From Comamonadaceae bacterium (lineage in GTDB: Bacteria > Pseudomonadota > Gammaproteobacteria > Burkholderiales > Burkholderiaceae_C), in NCBI GenBank assembly GCA_947461325.1, contig CANHLD010000005.1, positions 1 through 24,273 on the forward strand: 24,273 nt of DNA, given 5' to 3'. Position 1 is the first letter of the stretch. Each line of letters begins with the position of its first letter. The notes under the pieces are model-generated. The model was not told where the DNA came from. It saw only the letters and a program-made list of their open reading frames with translations, and searched no databases. Position numbers and translations under genes: made by a program. Of this stretch, positions 16,679 to 24,273 are shown piece by piece.

Positions 16679-18010
16679 ATGAATTACTTGAAGTTGATTG
16701 CCTTGTTCGTCTTTGCCGCTGGAGTCAATTGGCAGTCGCATGAAATTTTGTCCTTCATGGACAGTCTGATAGCCACCGAGGCGGTTCTAGCCCAAACCTT
16801 ATGGTGTCTCTCCCTGATGCTGGGCTTCGGCTGGGCTTGCAGCAAGTTGTCAGCGGGTACTGTTTTCCCCAGCTTCACTTTGCAATTACTGATTGGCATT
16901 GTGTTGCACGATGCTTTGTTGCCGCTATCGATTCAATTGGTGCTGGCTGTGGTGGTTTGCACCGCCTTGGCCGCTGTTATTTTGAAGTCAGGCGGGGATG
17001 AAATTGACCGAGCTGAATTTCTGGCCATTGCCTGGCCGACACTTTTGATTGCTGTGGTCGGCTATGGCATCACTTTCTTTGTCATGTTCCCTTTGTTGAT
17101 GGCATTAGGTATCAGTGGTCCTCAGGCCGCTTTGTTGTCCGCCATCATTGGTTCGACAGATCCGGCTGCTTTGATCCCTACTTTGAAGCGTTTAATGTTC
17201 AAGCATGTGTATCAGCGTGTGGTGAATGTGTCGGTGGCTGAAAGTGCCCTTAACGACGCGGTCGGTGCGATATTCACTGCAGCCATTGCACAGATGGTGT
17301 TGGCTCGCGTTGAATTAAACAGCGTGGAGTCTTTGTCAGGTCAGTTGTTCAGTCCGCTTAACCTATTGAATCTTGGACAACAATTTTTATTCGGTTGCGT
17401 TGCCGGTTTGGCTGGTTGGCTGCTCATGCAGGTGTATGACAAATTCCGTCAACGTGAGCACATGCGAGGCATCTCGCACCCTGCATTCGATTTCGCTTTT
17501 CTGCTTTTCATTCCCTTAGCCACTTTCCTGTTGGCACAAATGCTTCATGGCAATGGCTTCTTGGCTGCGTTTGTCGCTGGGTTGCTGGCCAATTTCAACC
17601 ACAAGCACGACCATTTCCATGCTGGTTTGCAGCACATGGAGACTCATATTGAAAGTTTGGCCAAGCCTTTGATCTTCATGATGGTGGGACCCTTTGTTTC
17701 ACTGAGCATGTTGGCTGACACGGCTTTGTCGGGTTTGCTGGTGTCATTGATGTTTATTTTTATCGCCAGACCTTTGGCTGTGTTTTCCTCTTTGCTGCTG
17801 ACCAACATCACGTTGAAAGAAAAATTGTTTTTGTGCGTCGTGCGTGAAACCGGCGTCATTCCCGTGGTGCTGGCCGTCATCACGGTTGCGCAATTTCCGA
17901 CCATGACCATGTTGATGCCCTTGACCGCTTGGGTTGTCATCTGGACATTGACCTTGTTGCCTGCTATTACCCCTTGGTGGGCGTCTAAATTAAATATGTT
18001 GAACAAATGA
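16679..18010 (+). CDS. CPA1-type cation:proton antiporter
   Basis: A 443-residue inner-membrane exchanger of the Na+/H+ antiporter family with about 12-13 predicted hydrophobic helices. The core elements are GSTDPAALIPT (Asp161 in the unwound helix 4 region) and AESALNDAVG with the Asn192-Asp193 pair typical of electroneutral CPA1 transporters. GNGFLAAFVAGLLANF and RETGVIPVVLAVI near the C-terminus also match. There is no C-terminal regulatory (TrkA/CNMP) domain. Its start touches the pncB stop and its stop overlaps the next ATG. Ion choice (Na+, K+) cannot be read from the sequence. Confidence 0.9.
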   Translation: MNYLKLIALFVFAAGVNWQSHEILSFMDSLIATEAVLAQTLWCLSLMLGFGWACSKLSAGTVFPSFTLQLLIGIVLHDALLPLSIQLVLAVVVCTALAAVILKSGGDEIDRAEFLAIAWPTLLIAVVGYGITFFVMFPLLMALGISGPQAALLSAIIGSTDPAALIPTLKRLMFKHVYQRVVNVSVAESALNDAVGAIFTAAIAQMVLARVELNSVESLSGQLFSPLNLLNLGQQFLFGCVAGLAGWLLMQVYDKFRQREHMRGISHPAFDFAFLLFIPLATFLLAQMLHGNGFLAAFVAGLLANFNHKHDHFHAGLQHMETHIESLAKPLIFMMVGPFVSLSMLADTALSGLLVSLMFIFIARPLAVFSSLLLTNITLKEKLFLCVVRETGVIPVVLAVITVAQFPTMTMLMPLTAWVVIWTLTLLPAITPWWASKLNMLNK

Positions 18011-18990
18011 AACCATCCATTATTGTTTCCAGACCAATCTACCCCGAGGTGATTGAGAAATTAAAGCAGCACTTTGAGGTGACTGCGAATCAGATTGACC
18101 CGGAGTGGACACCACAGGCGTGGATGGAGGCGCTTAGCCAACATGACGGCGCGCTGACCATGGGCATAGAACCGGTCAATGCCGAGGTGCTGGCGGCATG
18201 CAAGCGCTTGCGAATCTGCGCCAATTTATCCGTAGGCTATAACAATTTTGACGTGCCTGCCATGACCCAGCACAACGTACTGGCCACCAATGCGCCTGAT
18301 GTGTTGACCGAAACCACGGCTGACTTCGGGTTTGCTTTGTTGATGGCTGCAGCCCGACGTGTGACCGAGAGCGAACGTTACATAAGAGATGGACACTGGC
18401 AAAAATGGGCGTTGGAGTCGTTTGCTGGCATGGCGGTGCACGGCAGCACCTTGGGCATCATCGGCATGGGGCGTATCGGTCAAGCCATCGCCAAACGCGG
18501 TGCGCACGGCTTCAATATGCGCGTCATCTATCACAACCGCAGCCGTCTCAGCGCGTCGAATGAGGCCGCATGCAAGGCAACGTATGTGAGCAAACAAGAA
18601 CTGTTGCAACAAGCTGACCACGTGGTGTTGGTGTTGCCTTACAGCAAAGAGTCGCACCACACCATAGGCGCGGCAGAACTCGCACTGATGAAGCCGACCG
18701 CCACACTGGTGAACATCGCACGTGGCGGCATCATTGACGATGCGGCGCTGGCCAAGGCGTTGGCCGCCGGTCAAATTGCCGCAGCGGGTTTGGATGTGTT
18801 TGAAGGCGAACCCAAATTGCACCCGGATTTGCTGAAGGTGCCCAATGCTGTTTTGACGCCGCACATAGGCAGTTCCACCCGCGCAACGCGGCTGGCCATG
18901 GCCAATCTGGCCGCCGACAACCTGATCGCTTTTTTCGACAACGGCACGGCGCTCACGCCACTTAACCCCGAGGTTTTGACCCGCCCATGA
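18007..18990 (+). CDS. D-2-hydroxyacid dehydrogenase (glyoxylate/hydroxypyruvate reductase type)
   Basis: A 327-residue NAD(P)H-dependent reductase, likely converting glyoxylate or hydroxypyruvate to glycolate or glycerate. The nucleotide-binding motif is GIIGMGRIGQ (150-159), followed by YHNRSR. Arg at this position is usual in NADPH-preferring members. The catalytic residues are Arg239 in VNIARGG, Glu268 in DVFEGEP and His286 in TPHIGS. The pattern resembles GhrB/GRHPR more than lactate dehydrogenase. It overlaps the antiporter stop by ATGA and its own stop overlaps the rmuC start in the same way. Confidence 0.93.
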   Translation: MKPSIIVSRPIYPEVIEKLKQHFEVTANQIDPEWTPQAWMEALSQHDGALTMGIEPVNAEVLAACKRLRICANLSVGYNNFDVPAMTQHNVLATNAPDVLTETTADFGFALLMAAARRVTESERYIRDGHWQKWALESFAGMAVHGSTLGIIGMGRIGQAIAKRGAHGFNMRVIYHNRSRLSASNEAACKATYVSKQELLQQADHVVLVLPYSKESHHTIGAAELALMKPTATLVNIARGGIIDDAALAKALAAGQIAAAGLDVFEGEPKLHPDLLKVPNAVLTPHIGSSTRATRLAMANLAADNLIAFFDNGTALTPLNPEVLTRP

Positions 18991-20288
18991 ATACCGATTG
19001 GACTTATGTCATCGTGCTGGCCGGCATCATCGGTGCAGCTTTTTATGTCATGCGCCGCTTCTCTAATGCCCCAGCGCAAGGCAACCAGGCCATGGAGCAG
19101 CTAGAGGAAAAGCTTGAAAGAATTTCGCGCGACATGCGTTTTGAAGTCAGCGAAAACTTGCGCGGTAACCGTCAGGAAATGTCGCAAAGCATGGCGCAGT
19201 TTCAGCAAACCTTGACCGAGCAACTCTCCTTGATGCAGGCCAATCTCAATGCTCAGTTGCAAACCCTGGGCGAGGGCAATACGCGTCGCATGGCTGAGGT
19301 GCGCGAAACCTTGGACAGGCAATTGCAAAACTTGCAAGAAACCAATCTCGCCAAGCTCGAAGAGATGCGCAAGACAGTGGATGAAAAACTGCAAACCACG
19401 TTGGAAAAGCGTTTGAGTGAAAGCTTTAAACAAGTGGCCGAGCGCTTGGAGCAAGTGCACCAAGGTTTGGGGCAAATGCAAACGCTGGCGCAAGGTGTGG
19501 GCGATTTGCAAAAAGTGCTGAGCAATGTGAAAACCCGAGGCATCTTCGGTGAAGTGCAATTGCAGGCACTGCTAGACCAAGTGTTGACCATTGAGCAATA
19601 CGGCAAGCAAATTGAGACAAAACCGCGCAGCAACCAGCGTGTGGATTTCGCCATCAAGTTGCCCGGCCGCAGCGATGACGGCGCCACCGTGTGGCTGCCC
19701 ATAGATGCCAAATTTCCGCGTGAAGACTACGAACGATTGCTAGAAGCGCAAAACCGTTCCGACGCGCCGGGTGCAGAGAGTGCGGCCAAAGCCATGGAAG
19801 CACGCATTCGTTTGGAAGCCAAAACTATCGCCGAGAGTTATCTGGCGCCGCCGCACACCACCGACTTTGCGATTTTATTTTTGCCGGTGGAAGGTTTGTA
19901 CGCCGAGGTGTTGCGTCGCCCCGGTTTGATGGACGCTTTGCAGCGAGATTTCCGGGTCACGCTGGCCGGGCCTACCACGCTGCTTGCCATATTGAACAGC
20001 TTACACATGGGCTTTCGCACGCTCGCTTTGGAGAAACAAGCGTCTGAGGTTTGGAAGGTGTTGGGAGCAGTCAAAACCGAGTTTGAACGTTACGGAGAAT
20101 GGGTGGCCAAGGTGCGCGAGCAAGTGCAAAAAGCTGCCGACACCTTGGACAAGGCCGACACCCGCAGCAAGCAAATGCGGCGAGCACTCAAAGTGGTGGA
20201 AGCCTTGCCCGAGACCGAGGCGCTGGCGCGACTGCCCTTGCAAATGGACGATATGTCGGATGTCATAGACCCGAACGATCCAGATTAA
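18987..20288 (+). CDS. rmuC: DNA recombination protein RmuC
   Basis: A 433-residue protein of the RmuC family, whose E. coli member limits inversion between short inverted repeats. The family is related to PD-(D/E)XK nucleases. There is an N-terminal membrane anchor (TYVIVLAGIIGAAFYVM), a long heptad-rich coiled coil from about 30 to 165, then the RmuC domain. The domain shows GIFGEVQLQALLDQVL, VDFAIKLPG, VWLPIDAKFPREDYERL and FAILFLPVEGLYAEVLRRPGL. The Asp and Lys of IDAKFP sit where the nuclease-like core is expected. The start overlaps the dehydrogenase stop (ATGA). Inclusion in a metabolic operon is common for this gene and says little about its role. Confidence 0.95.
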   Translation: MNTDWTYVIVLAGIIGAAFYVMRRFSNAPAQGNQAMEQLEEKLERISRDMRFEVSENLRGNRQEMSQSMAQFQQTLTEQLSLMQANLNAQLQTLGEGNTRRMAEVRETLDRQLQNLQETNLAKLEEMRKTVDEKLQTTLEKRLSESFKQVAERLEQVHQGLGQMQTLAQGVGDLQKVLSNVKTRGIFGEVQLQALLDQVLTIEQYGKQIETKPRSNQRVDFAIKLPGRSDDGATVWLPIDAKFPREDYERLLEAQNRSDAPGAESAAKAMEARIRLEAKTIAESYLAPPHTTDFAILFLPVEGLYAEVLRRPGLMDALQRDFRVTLAGPTTLLAILNSLHMGFRTLALEKQASEVWKVLGAVKTEFERYGEWVAKVREQVQKAADTLDKADTRSKQMRRALKVVEALPETEALARLPLQMDDMSDVIDPNDPD

Positions 20289-20309
20289 GCGGGTCGTTTC
20301 AAAAGCGTT

Positions 20310-21497
20310 TTGAAAAAAAATCTGATTCGTTTGATCGCCGGGCAAGCCTGTTTACACACTTGCATGACCGGCATGCGCATGGCTGCTCCCTTGCTGGCAT
20401 TGCGACTTGGCTACAGCGTGGCATCTGTGGGTGCATTGATCGCCATGTTTGCTTTGGCACAGGTGTTTTTGTCTTTACCAGCCGGGCGCTATGCAGATAA
20501 ACACGGATTGAAGCGACCGGTGATGTTGAGCGTGTTTGTGTCCAGTTTGGGCGCTTTGCTGGCCGCCATTTGGCCGGTGTTTCCCATCTTATGCGTCAGC
20601 GCCTTGCTGTGCGGCGGTGCCACTGGCGTGGCCATCATCGCGTTGCAAAGGCATGTGGGAAGACTGTCGCGGGATGTGGATGAGATGCGTTTGTCCTACA
20701 GCTGGCTGGCCATTGGGCCTGCTGCTTCGAATTTTGTAGGTCCGTTGGCTGCAGGCTTGTTGATTGATATTTCTGGTTTCTCTGCTGCTTTCACTTTCTT
20801 AGGTGTGCTGCCTTGGTTGGCATGGTTTGCGGTGCGTCATGAAGCTCCTATGCCTGCCGCTGAGCTGTCTGCACAAGGTACAGTTCCAGCCAAACGCGCT
20901 TGGGATTTGCTTTTTGAACCGTCCTACAGACGTTTGCTTATCGTCAATTGGTTTTTATCCGCCAGTTGGGACATGCACACCTTTGTGGTGCCGCTTTTAG
21001 GACATGAGCGCGGCATCAGCGCGTCTGCCATCGGGGCCATATTGGGGGGCTTTGCATTGAGCGCTGCGTTGATACGCATCGTATTGCCTTGGCTCTCCAA
21101 GCGCTGGCAGGAGTGGCAGGTGATTGTGGTGGCCATGCTGTTCACCAGTGTGATGCTGGCGCTTTATCCGTTGGCGCACGCTGCATGGGCCATGGGCATG
21201 ATGTCGGCTTTGCTGGGCTTGTCATTGGGTAGCGTGCAACCGATGTTGATGAGCAGCATGCACCAATTGCTGCCGCCGGATCGTCAGGGTGAAGGCTTGG
21301 GTTTGCGCTTGATGTTGGTCAATGCCTCCAGCGTGGCCATGCCCATGTTGTTTGGTAGCTTAGGCGCGTGGCTAGGCGTGGCGGCGGTATTCTGGTGCGG
21401 GGCGGTGACCGTGGGTGCAGGCAGCAGGTTGGCGTGGGGGTTGAGGAGGAGTGAACTCACGACGGGTGCGCATCACACTCCAAAAAAAACCGCCTGA
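20310..21497 (+). CDS. MFS transporter
   Basis: A 395-residue major-facilitator permease with about 12 hydrophobic helices. The loop 2-3 signature GRYADKHGLKRP is the usual G-x-x-x-D-x-x-G-R/K-x motif, and the second half has a long Ala/Leu/Met-rich run ending near QPMLMSSMHQLLPPDRQGEGLG. I chose the TTG at 20310 because the first helix (LIRLIAGQACLHTCMTG) would be lost with the internal ATGs at codons 19-24. It starts 21 bp after rmuC and probably closes the operon. The stop codon lies inside the efp terminator stem. The substrate is unknown; drug or metabolite export is possible. Confidence 0.87.
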   Translation: MKKNLIRLIAGQACLHTCMTGMRMAAPLLALRLGYSVASVGALIAMFALAQVFLSLPAGRYADKHGLKRPVMLSVFVSSLGALLAAIWPVFPILCVSALLCGGATGVAIIALQRHVGRLSRDVDEMRLSYSWLAIGPAASNFVGPLAAGLLIDISGFSAAFTFLGVLPWLAWFAVRHEAPMPAAELSAQGTVPAKRAWDLLFEPSYRRLLIVNWFLSASWDMHTFVVPLLGHERGISASAIGAILGGFALSAALIRIVLPWLSKRWQEWQVIVVAMLFTSVMLALYPLAHAAWAMGMMSALLGLSLGSVQPMLMSSMHQLLPPDRQGEGLGLRLMLVNASSVAMPMLFGSLGAWLGVAAVFWCGAVTVGAGSRLAWGLRRSELTTGAHHTPKKTA

Positions 21498-21517
21498 ACC
21501 CTAAGGCACAGGCGGTT
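21482..21517 (-). terminator. Intrinsic terminator of earP-efp, overlapping the MFS stop
   Basis: A perfect 9-bp stem AACCGCCTG / CAGGCGGTT (21488-21496 and 21509-21517) with a 12-nt loop. Leftwards it is followed by a run of T. The rightward side has no T-run, so it serves only the leftward transcript. Confidence 0.9.
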
Positions 21518-21536
21518 GGCATTGAGCAAACCCGGC

Positions 21537-22091
21537 TTAAACGCGCTTGCGGTATTCCGCGGTACGTGTATCGATTTCCACCTTGTCTCCTTGGGCTACA
21601 AAAATTGGCACGTTGATGTCAAAGCCGGTGGCGATTTTGGCGGGTTTCAGCACTTTGCCTGAAGTGTCACCTTTGACTGCCGGTTCGGTCCAGGTGATTT
21701 CACGCACCACGCTGGTGGGCAATTCCACCGAGATGGCCTTGCCGTCATAGAACACCACTTCGGCGGTCATGCCGTCTTCCAGGTAGTTGAGCGAGTCGCC
21801 CATGTTTTCGTTTTCGACTTCGTACTGGTTAAAGTCGGTGTCCATCCACACATACATGGGGTCGGCGAAATAAGAATAGGTGCATTCTTTTTTATCCAGA
21901 ATGATCTGATCCATTTTGTCGTCGGCTTTGAAAACGACTTCGGTGCCAAAGTTGGCGATCAAGCTTTTGAGCTTCATGCGCACAGTGGCCGAGTTGCGGC
22001 CGCCACGGCTGTATTCGGTTTTCAAAACGACCATCGGGTCTTTGCCGTGCATGATGACGTTACCTGCGCGGATTTCTTGAGCTATTTTCAT
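21537..22091 (-). CDS. efp: Translation elongation factor P (arginine-32 type)
   Basis: Binds between the P and E sites of the ribosome and relieves stalling at polyproline stretches. It has 184 residues in three domains: a KOW-like N-terminal domain, then two OB-fold domains ending in GDKVEIDTRTAEYRKRV. The tip loop SRGGRNSA places Arg at position 32, the residue that EarP rhamnosylates in Pseudomonas and Neisseria, instead of the lysine modified by EpmA. The earP gene lies 33 bp upstream on the same strand, which confirms the modification type. The intrinsic terminator follows 19 bp after the stop. Confidence 0.98.
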   Translation of the reverse strand: MKIAQEIRAGNVIMHGKDPMVVLKTEYSRGGRNSATVRMKLKSLIANFGTEVVFKADDKMDQIILDKKECTYSYFADPMYVWMDTDFNQYEVENENMGDSLNYLEDGMTAEVVFYDGKAISVELPTSVVREITWTEPAVKGDTSGKVLKPAKIATGFDINVPIFVAQGDKVEIDTRTAEYRKRV

Positions 22092-22124
22092 AAAGGGGTA
22101 TTTGATCTGGACAAAGCGGCTATT

Positions 22125-23300
22125 TTAGCCTTTGGCCGCGACAAAGCCCCTCAAGCGCTCGGCGAGGCTGGTTTGACGTGACAAATGCAATCGAATCTTC
22201 TGTGCCCAATCGGACCAGTCTCTCAGGCAGGCTGGGGTCCATTCGGGCAAAGCTTGCGGCTGGTAAGCGTTCCATGCCAGATGCGCTTGCACTACCACCT
22301 CAGGTGCACCGGTCTGCTGCAAAAAAGCTTGCAACTTCGGCATATGTGCACCGTCGTGCTGCGGGTAAATTTGCCACAAAAACGGTTTGCCCATGCACAT
22401 CGCTCGCACCAGCGAGTCTTCGCCACGCACCAGGTTCAAGTCCATGTTTGCCAGCAAATGGTCGTATTCCGTCTGGCTCATGTAGTCCAGAAAATCCAAG
22501 CCCAAGCTGGATACATCAAGTAAGTGCATGGCTTTTTTGACTGCCGCCGAGGCGCGCCCAGCGGTGATGTGTAAATGCACTTGTGCAGGCAGTCCAGCGA
22601 GTTGCTTCAGCCAAACCAATAGCCCAGGCGGTTCGTAGCAGAACACGCTGATATGCAAGTGCTTTTCACTTGGCGCATCTCTATTTGGGATGTCACTTTC
22701 AAAGGAGAGACTGGCCGAAATCTGGGTTGAAAGTGCTCGGGTTTGTTGATCTTCGCAGACCAAGCCACCATGGGTGCCCGGCGCGACCGGATGCTGGGAT
22801 CCAGGCATTGGCTTGATTGCGCCGAGCCGAAAATCTGTCAGCAAGCCGCCGCTGTGTTCGCCCCAACCGGGGTAGTAAAACCATTTTGTCAAACCGCTCG
22901 CAGGACCGCTGAGCACAGGCGAGGGCAGGCCGTGGTTGCGTTGCGCACTGGCCTCCAGACTGAAATATTCCAGATTGACCCAGACCGGCGGCGTCGAGCG
23001 TGCTGCCATCGCCGCCTGATACGCCAAAGGGATTTCGCAGCCGAAAGCTTCGATCACCACGCCCGGCATTTCGGCGGCAGTAAACACTGCATCATCGGCA
23101 GGCCAAGGCAGTACGCTTACACCGGCACAGCCAGACGGTGCCAGCCACGTCAAAGCACTGGCGTCATCCACGTAAAGATGAACCGGCACGCCGCTTGTAG
23201 CCAGTTGTGAAGCCAGTCGCCAGCAAACGCCCAAATCGCCGTGGTTGTCTATGACCCGGCAAAAAACCGCCCAACTTGACTCATGCTCGTGACGCGTCAT
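22125..23300 (-). CDS. earP: EF-P arginine rhamnosyltransferase EarP
   Basis: Transfers L-rhamnose from dTDP-L-rhamnose onto Arg32 of EF-P, producing inverted (alpha) linkage. The 391-residue protein is a GT-B-fold member of the former DUF2331 family. The N-terminal FCRVIDNHGDLGVCWRLA contains Asp18 and Asp22, matching the catalytic/acceptor-binding aspartates of the family. The C-terminal half has FCYEPP and RGEDSLVRAMCMGKPFLWQIYPQ with Glu294, the sugar-nucleotide site. I chose the ATG at 23300; an in-frame TTG 39 bp upstream adds residues not expected for the family. A 210-260 insert of low conservation is present. Rhamnose biosynthesis genes (rmlABCD) are needed elsewhere in the genome. 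Confidence 0.95.
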   Translation of the reverse strand: MTRHEHESSWAVFCRVIDNHGDLGVCWRLASQLATSGVPVHLYVDDASALTWLAPSGCAGVSVLPWPADDAVFTAAEMPGVVIEAFGCEIPLAYQAAMAARSTPPVWVNLEYFSLEASAQRNHGLPSPVLSGPASGLTKWFYYPGWGEHSGGLLTDFRLGAIKPMPGSQHPVAPGTHGGLVCEDQQTRALSTQISASLSFESDIPNRDAPSEKHLHISVFCYEPPGLLVWLKQLAGLPAQVHLHITAGRASAAVKKAMHLLDVSSLGLDFLDYMSQTEYDHLLANMDLNLVRGEDSLVRAMCMGKPFLWQIYPQHDGAHMPKLQAFLQQTGAPEVVVQAHLAWNAYQPQALPEWTPACLRDWSDWAQKIRLHLSRQTSLAERLRGFVAAKG

Positions 23301-23425
23301 GGTGCTGATTCTCTTGTCATTCAGTGGCTGAGACTTCAAAGGATGTTGCTGACATCTTATTCGGTGTGTTTTTCCAGAAAAGGTCTACAAGTCCCTCGGC
23401 TAGTCTTGTGTGTGACTGCCCAGGC

Positions 23426-23450
23426 CGGGCCTGCGGGCCCGTTTTTTTTT
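23426..23450 (+). terminator. Isolated intrinsic terminator upstream of the DUF1330 gene
   Basis: Stem CGGGCC / GGCCCG (23426-23431 and 23436-23441) with a TGCG loop, followed by nine T. It reads rightwards, but no rightward gene lies between it and the MFS gene nearly 2 kb back. A weaker stem GCCC/GGGC (23418-23421 with 23427-23430) would exclude it. It may end a small RNA or act as an attenuator in the DUF1330 leader. Confidence 0.75.
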
Positions 23451-23497
23451 GAGCGTCTACACTTTGCGTTTGTAAAAAAAATTCAAAGGAGAAAGAC

Positions 23498-23791
23498 ATG
23501 CCCAAGGCCTACATCATCAGCGCCTACCAAGAAATTCACAATCAGGACGCCTTGGCGGCCTATGCCAAGCTGGCTTTGCCCGCGCTGATCGCCGCAGGCG
23601 GCACGTTTCTGGTTCGCGGCATGCCCACTGCGGTCAAAGAACACGGCAAGATGCAGCGCACGGTGCTGATTGAATTTGAAAGTATTCAAGCCGCACTCGC
23701 TGCTTATGACAGCCCGGACTACAAAGCGGCCATGAACGAACTCGGTGACAACGCAGTGGTGCGTGAAATTCGCATCGTTGAAGGGGTTTAA
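23498..23791 (+). CDS. DUF1330 family protein
   Basis: A 97-residue protein of the dimeric alpha/beta-barrel (ferredoxin-like) DUF1330 family, whose biochemical role is not established. The typical phrases are present: KAYIISAYQEIHNQDALAAY, then the GGTFLVRG turn, and VLIEFESIQAALAAYDSPDY. There is no signal peptide. AGGAG lies 6-8 nt before the ATG, the strongest ribosome-binding site in this end of the window. It lies 3 bp before the aminotransferase ATG, so the two are likely co-transcribed. Confidence 0.93.
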   Translation: MPKAYIISAYQEIHNQDALAAYAKLALPALIAAGGTFLVRGMPTAVKEHGKMQRTVLIEFESIQAALAAYDSPDYKAAMNELGDNAVVREIRIVEGV

Positions 23792-23794
23792 GCC

Positions 23795-24273
23795 ATGACG
23801 CAACTGAGTCAACGTGCTTTGGGCCTAGGCACAGAAAACGCATTTGTGGTGCTGGCCGAGGTGAACAAGCTGATCCGTGAAGGCCATGACATCATTTCTT
23901 TTTGCATAGGCCAGCCCGATTTCCCGACACCGAAAAACATTCAGCAAGCTGGCATTGCGGCCATCACAGGCGGCAAACATGGTTACACGCCTTCGGCCGG
24001 TATTCCTGAATTGCGACAGGCCGCTGCCGATTACTTTGCCCGTACGCGCGGCATCAAGGTGGATGCCGATGACGTCGTGGTCGGCGCAGGCGCCAAGCCT
24101 TTCATTGGCTACACGATTCAGTCGGTGACCGATTTTGGTGCGGGCGATGAAGTCATTTATCCGGTGCCGGGTTTTCCGATTTACGATTCACAAATCAAGG
24201 CCAACGGCGCGGTCGGTGTGCCGATTTATTTGCGCGAAGACCGCAACTTCAGCTTTGACCCGCAAGAGTTGGC
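23795..24273 (+). CDS. Class I/II PLP-dependent aminotransferase, C-terminus cut off by the window edge
   Basis: The first 159 residues of a fold-type I aminotransferase of the aspartate/alanine group. Recognisable segments are ISFCIGQPDFPTP (substrate-carboxylate loop), HGYTPSAGIPELRQA, VVVGAGAKPFIGYTI (the cofactor phosphate-binding stretch) and VIYPVPGFPIYDSQ (the stacking Tyr/Phe region). The PLP lysine lies beyond the window. GAAGGGG about 8 nt before the ATG can serve as a ribosome-binding site. Amino-acid specificity cannot be judged from this half. Confidence 0.92.
   Translation, partial: MTQLSQRALGLGTENAFVVLAEVNKLIREGHDIISFCIGQPDFPTPKNIQQAGIAAITGGKHGYTPSAGIPELRQAAADYFARTRGIKVDADDVVVGAGAKPFIGYTIQSVTDFGAGDEVIYPVPGFPIYDSQIKANGAVGVPIYLREDRNFSFDPQEL

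Noticed and set aside
18226..18864. 212-residue open frame antisense to the hydroxyacid dehydrogenase
   Set aside because: Shadow of the Rossmann domain coding region; no independent support.
1..24273. tRNA, rRNA, CRISPR array, insertion sequence or phage genes
   Set aside because: None recognised on reading both strands; gaps are short and contain only the regulatory sites listed.

Overview
The window looks like chromosomal DNA of a Betaproteobacterium, most likely Burkholderiales. The reasons are a sigma-70 factor with a long Lys/Ala/Pro-rich N-terminal tail, a PhaP-type phasin, an EF-P with arginine at position 32 next to EarP, and the mix of housekeeping families. I do not assign a genus. 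No rRNA, tRNA, CRISPR array, insertion sequence or integrase was seen.

Positions 1-7521 are read leftwards. In transcription order they hold a type-2 3-hydroxyacyl-CoA dehydrogenase, a gamma-glutamyltranspeptidase, primase (dnaG), the primary sigma factor (rpoD) and a cut-off EamA-type transporter. This is a sigma operon without rpsU in view: ggt sits directly in front of dnaG. A patatin-like lipoprotein (7629-8525) is read rightwards from the divergent gap. It is followed by two strong hairpin terminators and a leftward phasin gene. The phasin promoter region carries two TGC/GCA dyads that look like PhaR operators.

Positions 9508-13182 hold the most unusual gene. It is one continuous reading frame that begins with a filamentous-haemagglutinin (TpsA) secretion domain, continues through GLUG repeats and an MBG-like segment, and ends in a complete ShlB/FhaC-type (TpsB) outer-membrane barrel with no POTRA domain. 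It appears to be a two-partner secretion system fused into one polypeptide, and no separate TpsB gene is present. It is flanked by AT-rich gaps, stands alone, and is Ser/Thr/Asn/Gly-rich.

Positions 13386-21497 form a tight rightward operon: HDAC-family deacetylase, 4HBT thioesterase, nitroreductase, nicotinate phosphoribosyltransferase (pncB), CPA1 cation/proton antiporter, 2-hydroxyacid dehydrogenase, rmuC and an MFS transporter. Four junctions are ATGA overlaps and one is stop-start with no gap. The operon converges on the leftward earP-efp pair (arginine rhamnosylation of EF-P), separated by an efp terminator that overlaps the MFS stop codon. The right end has a rightward DUF1330 gene, preceded by an isolated strong intrinsic terminator, and the start of a class I/II aminotransferase.
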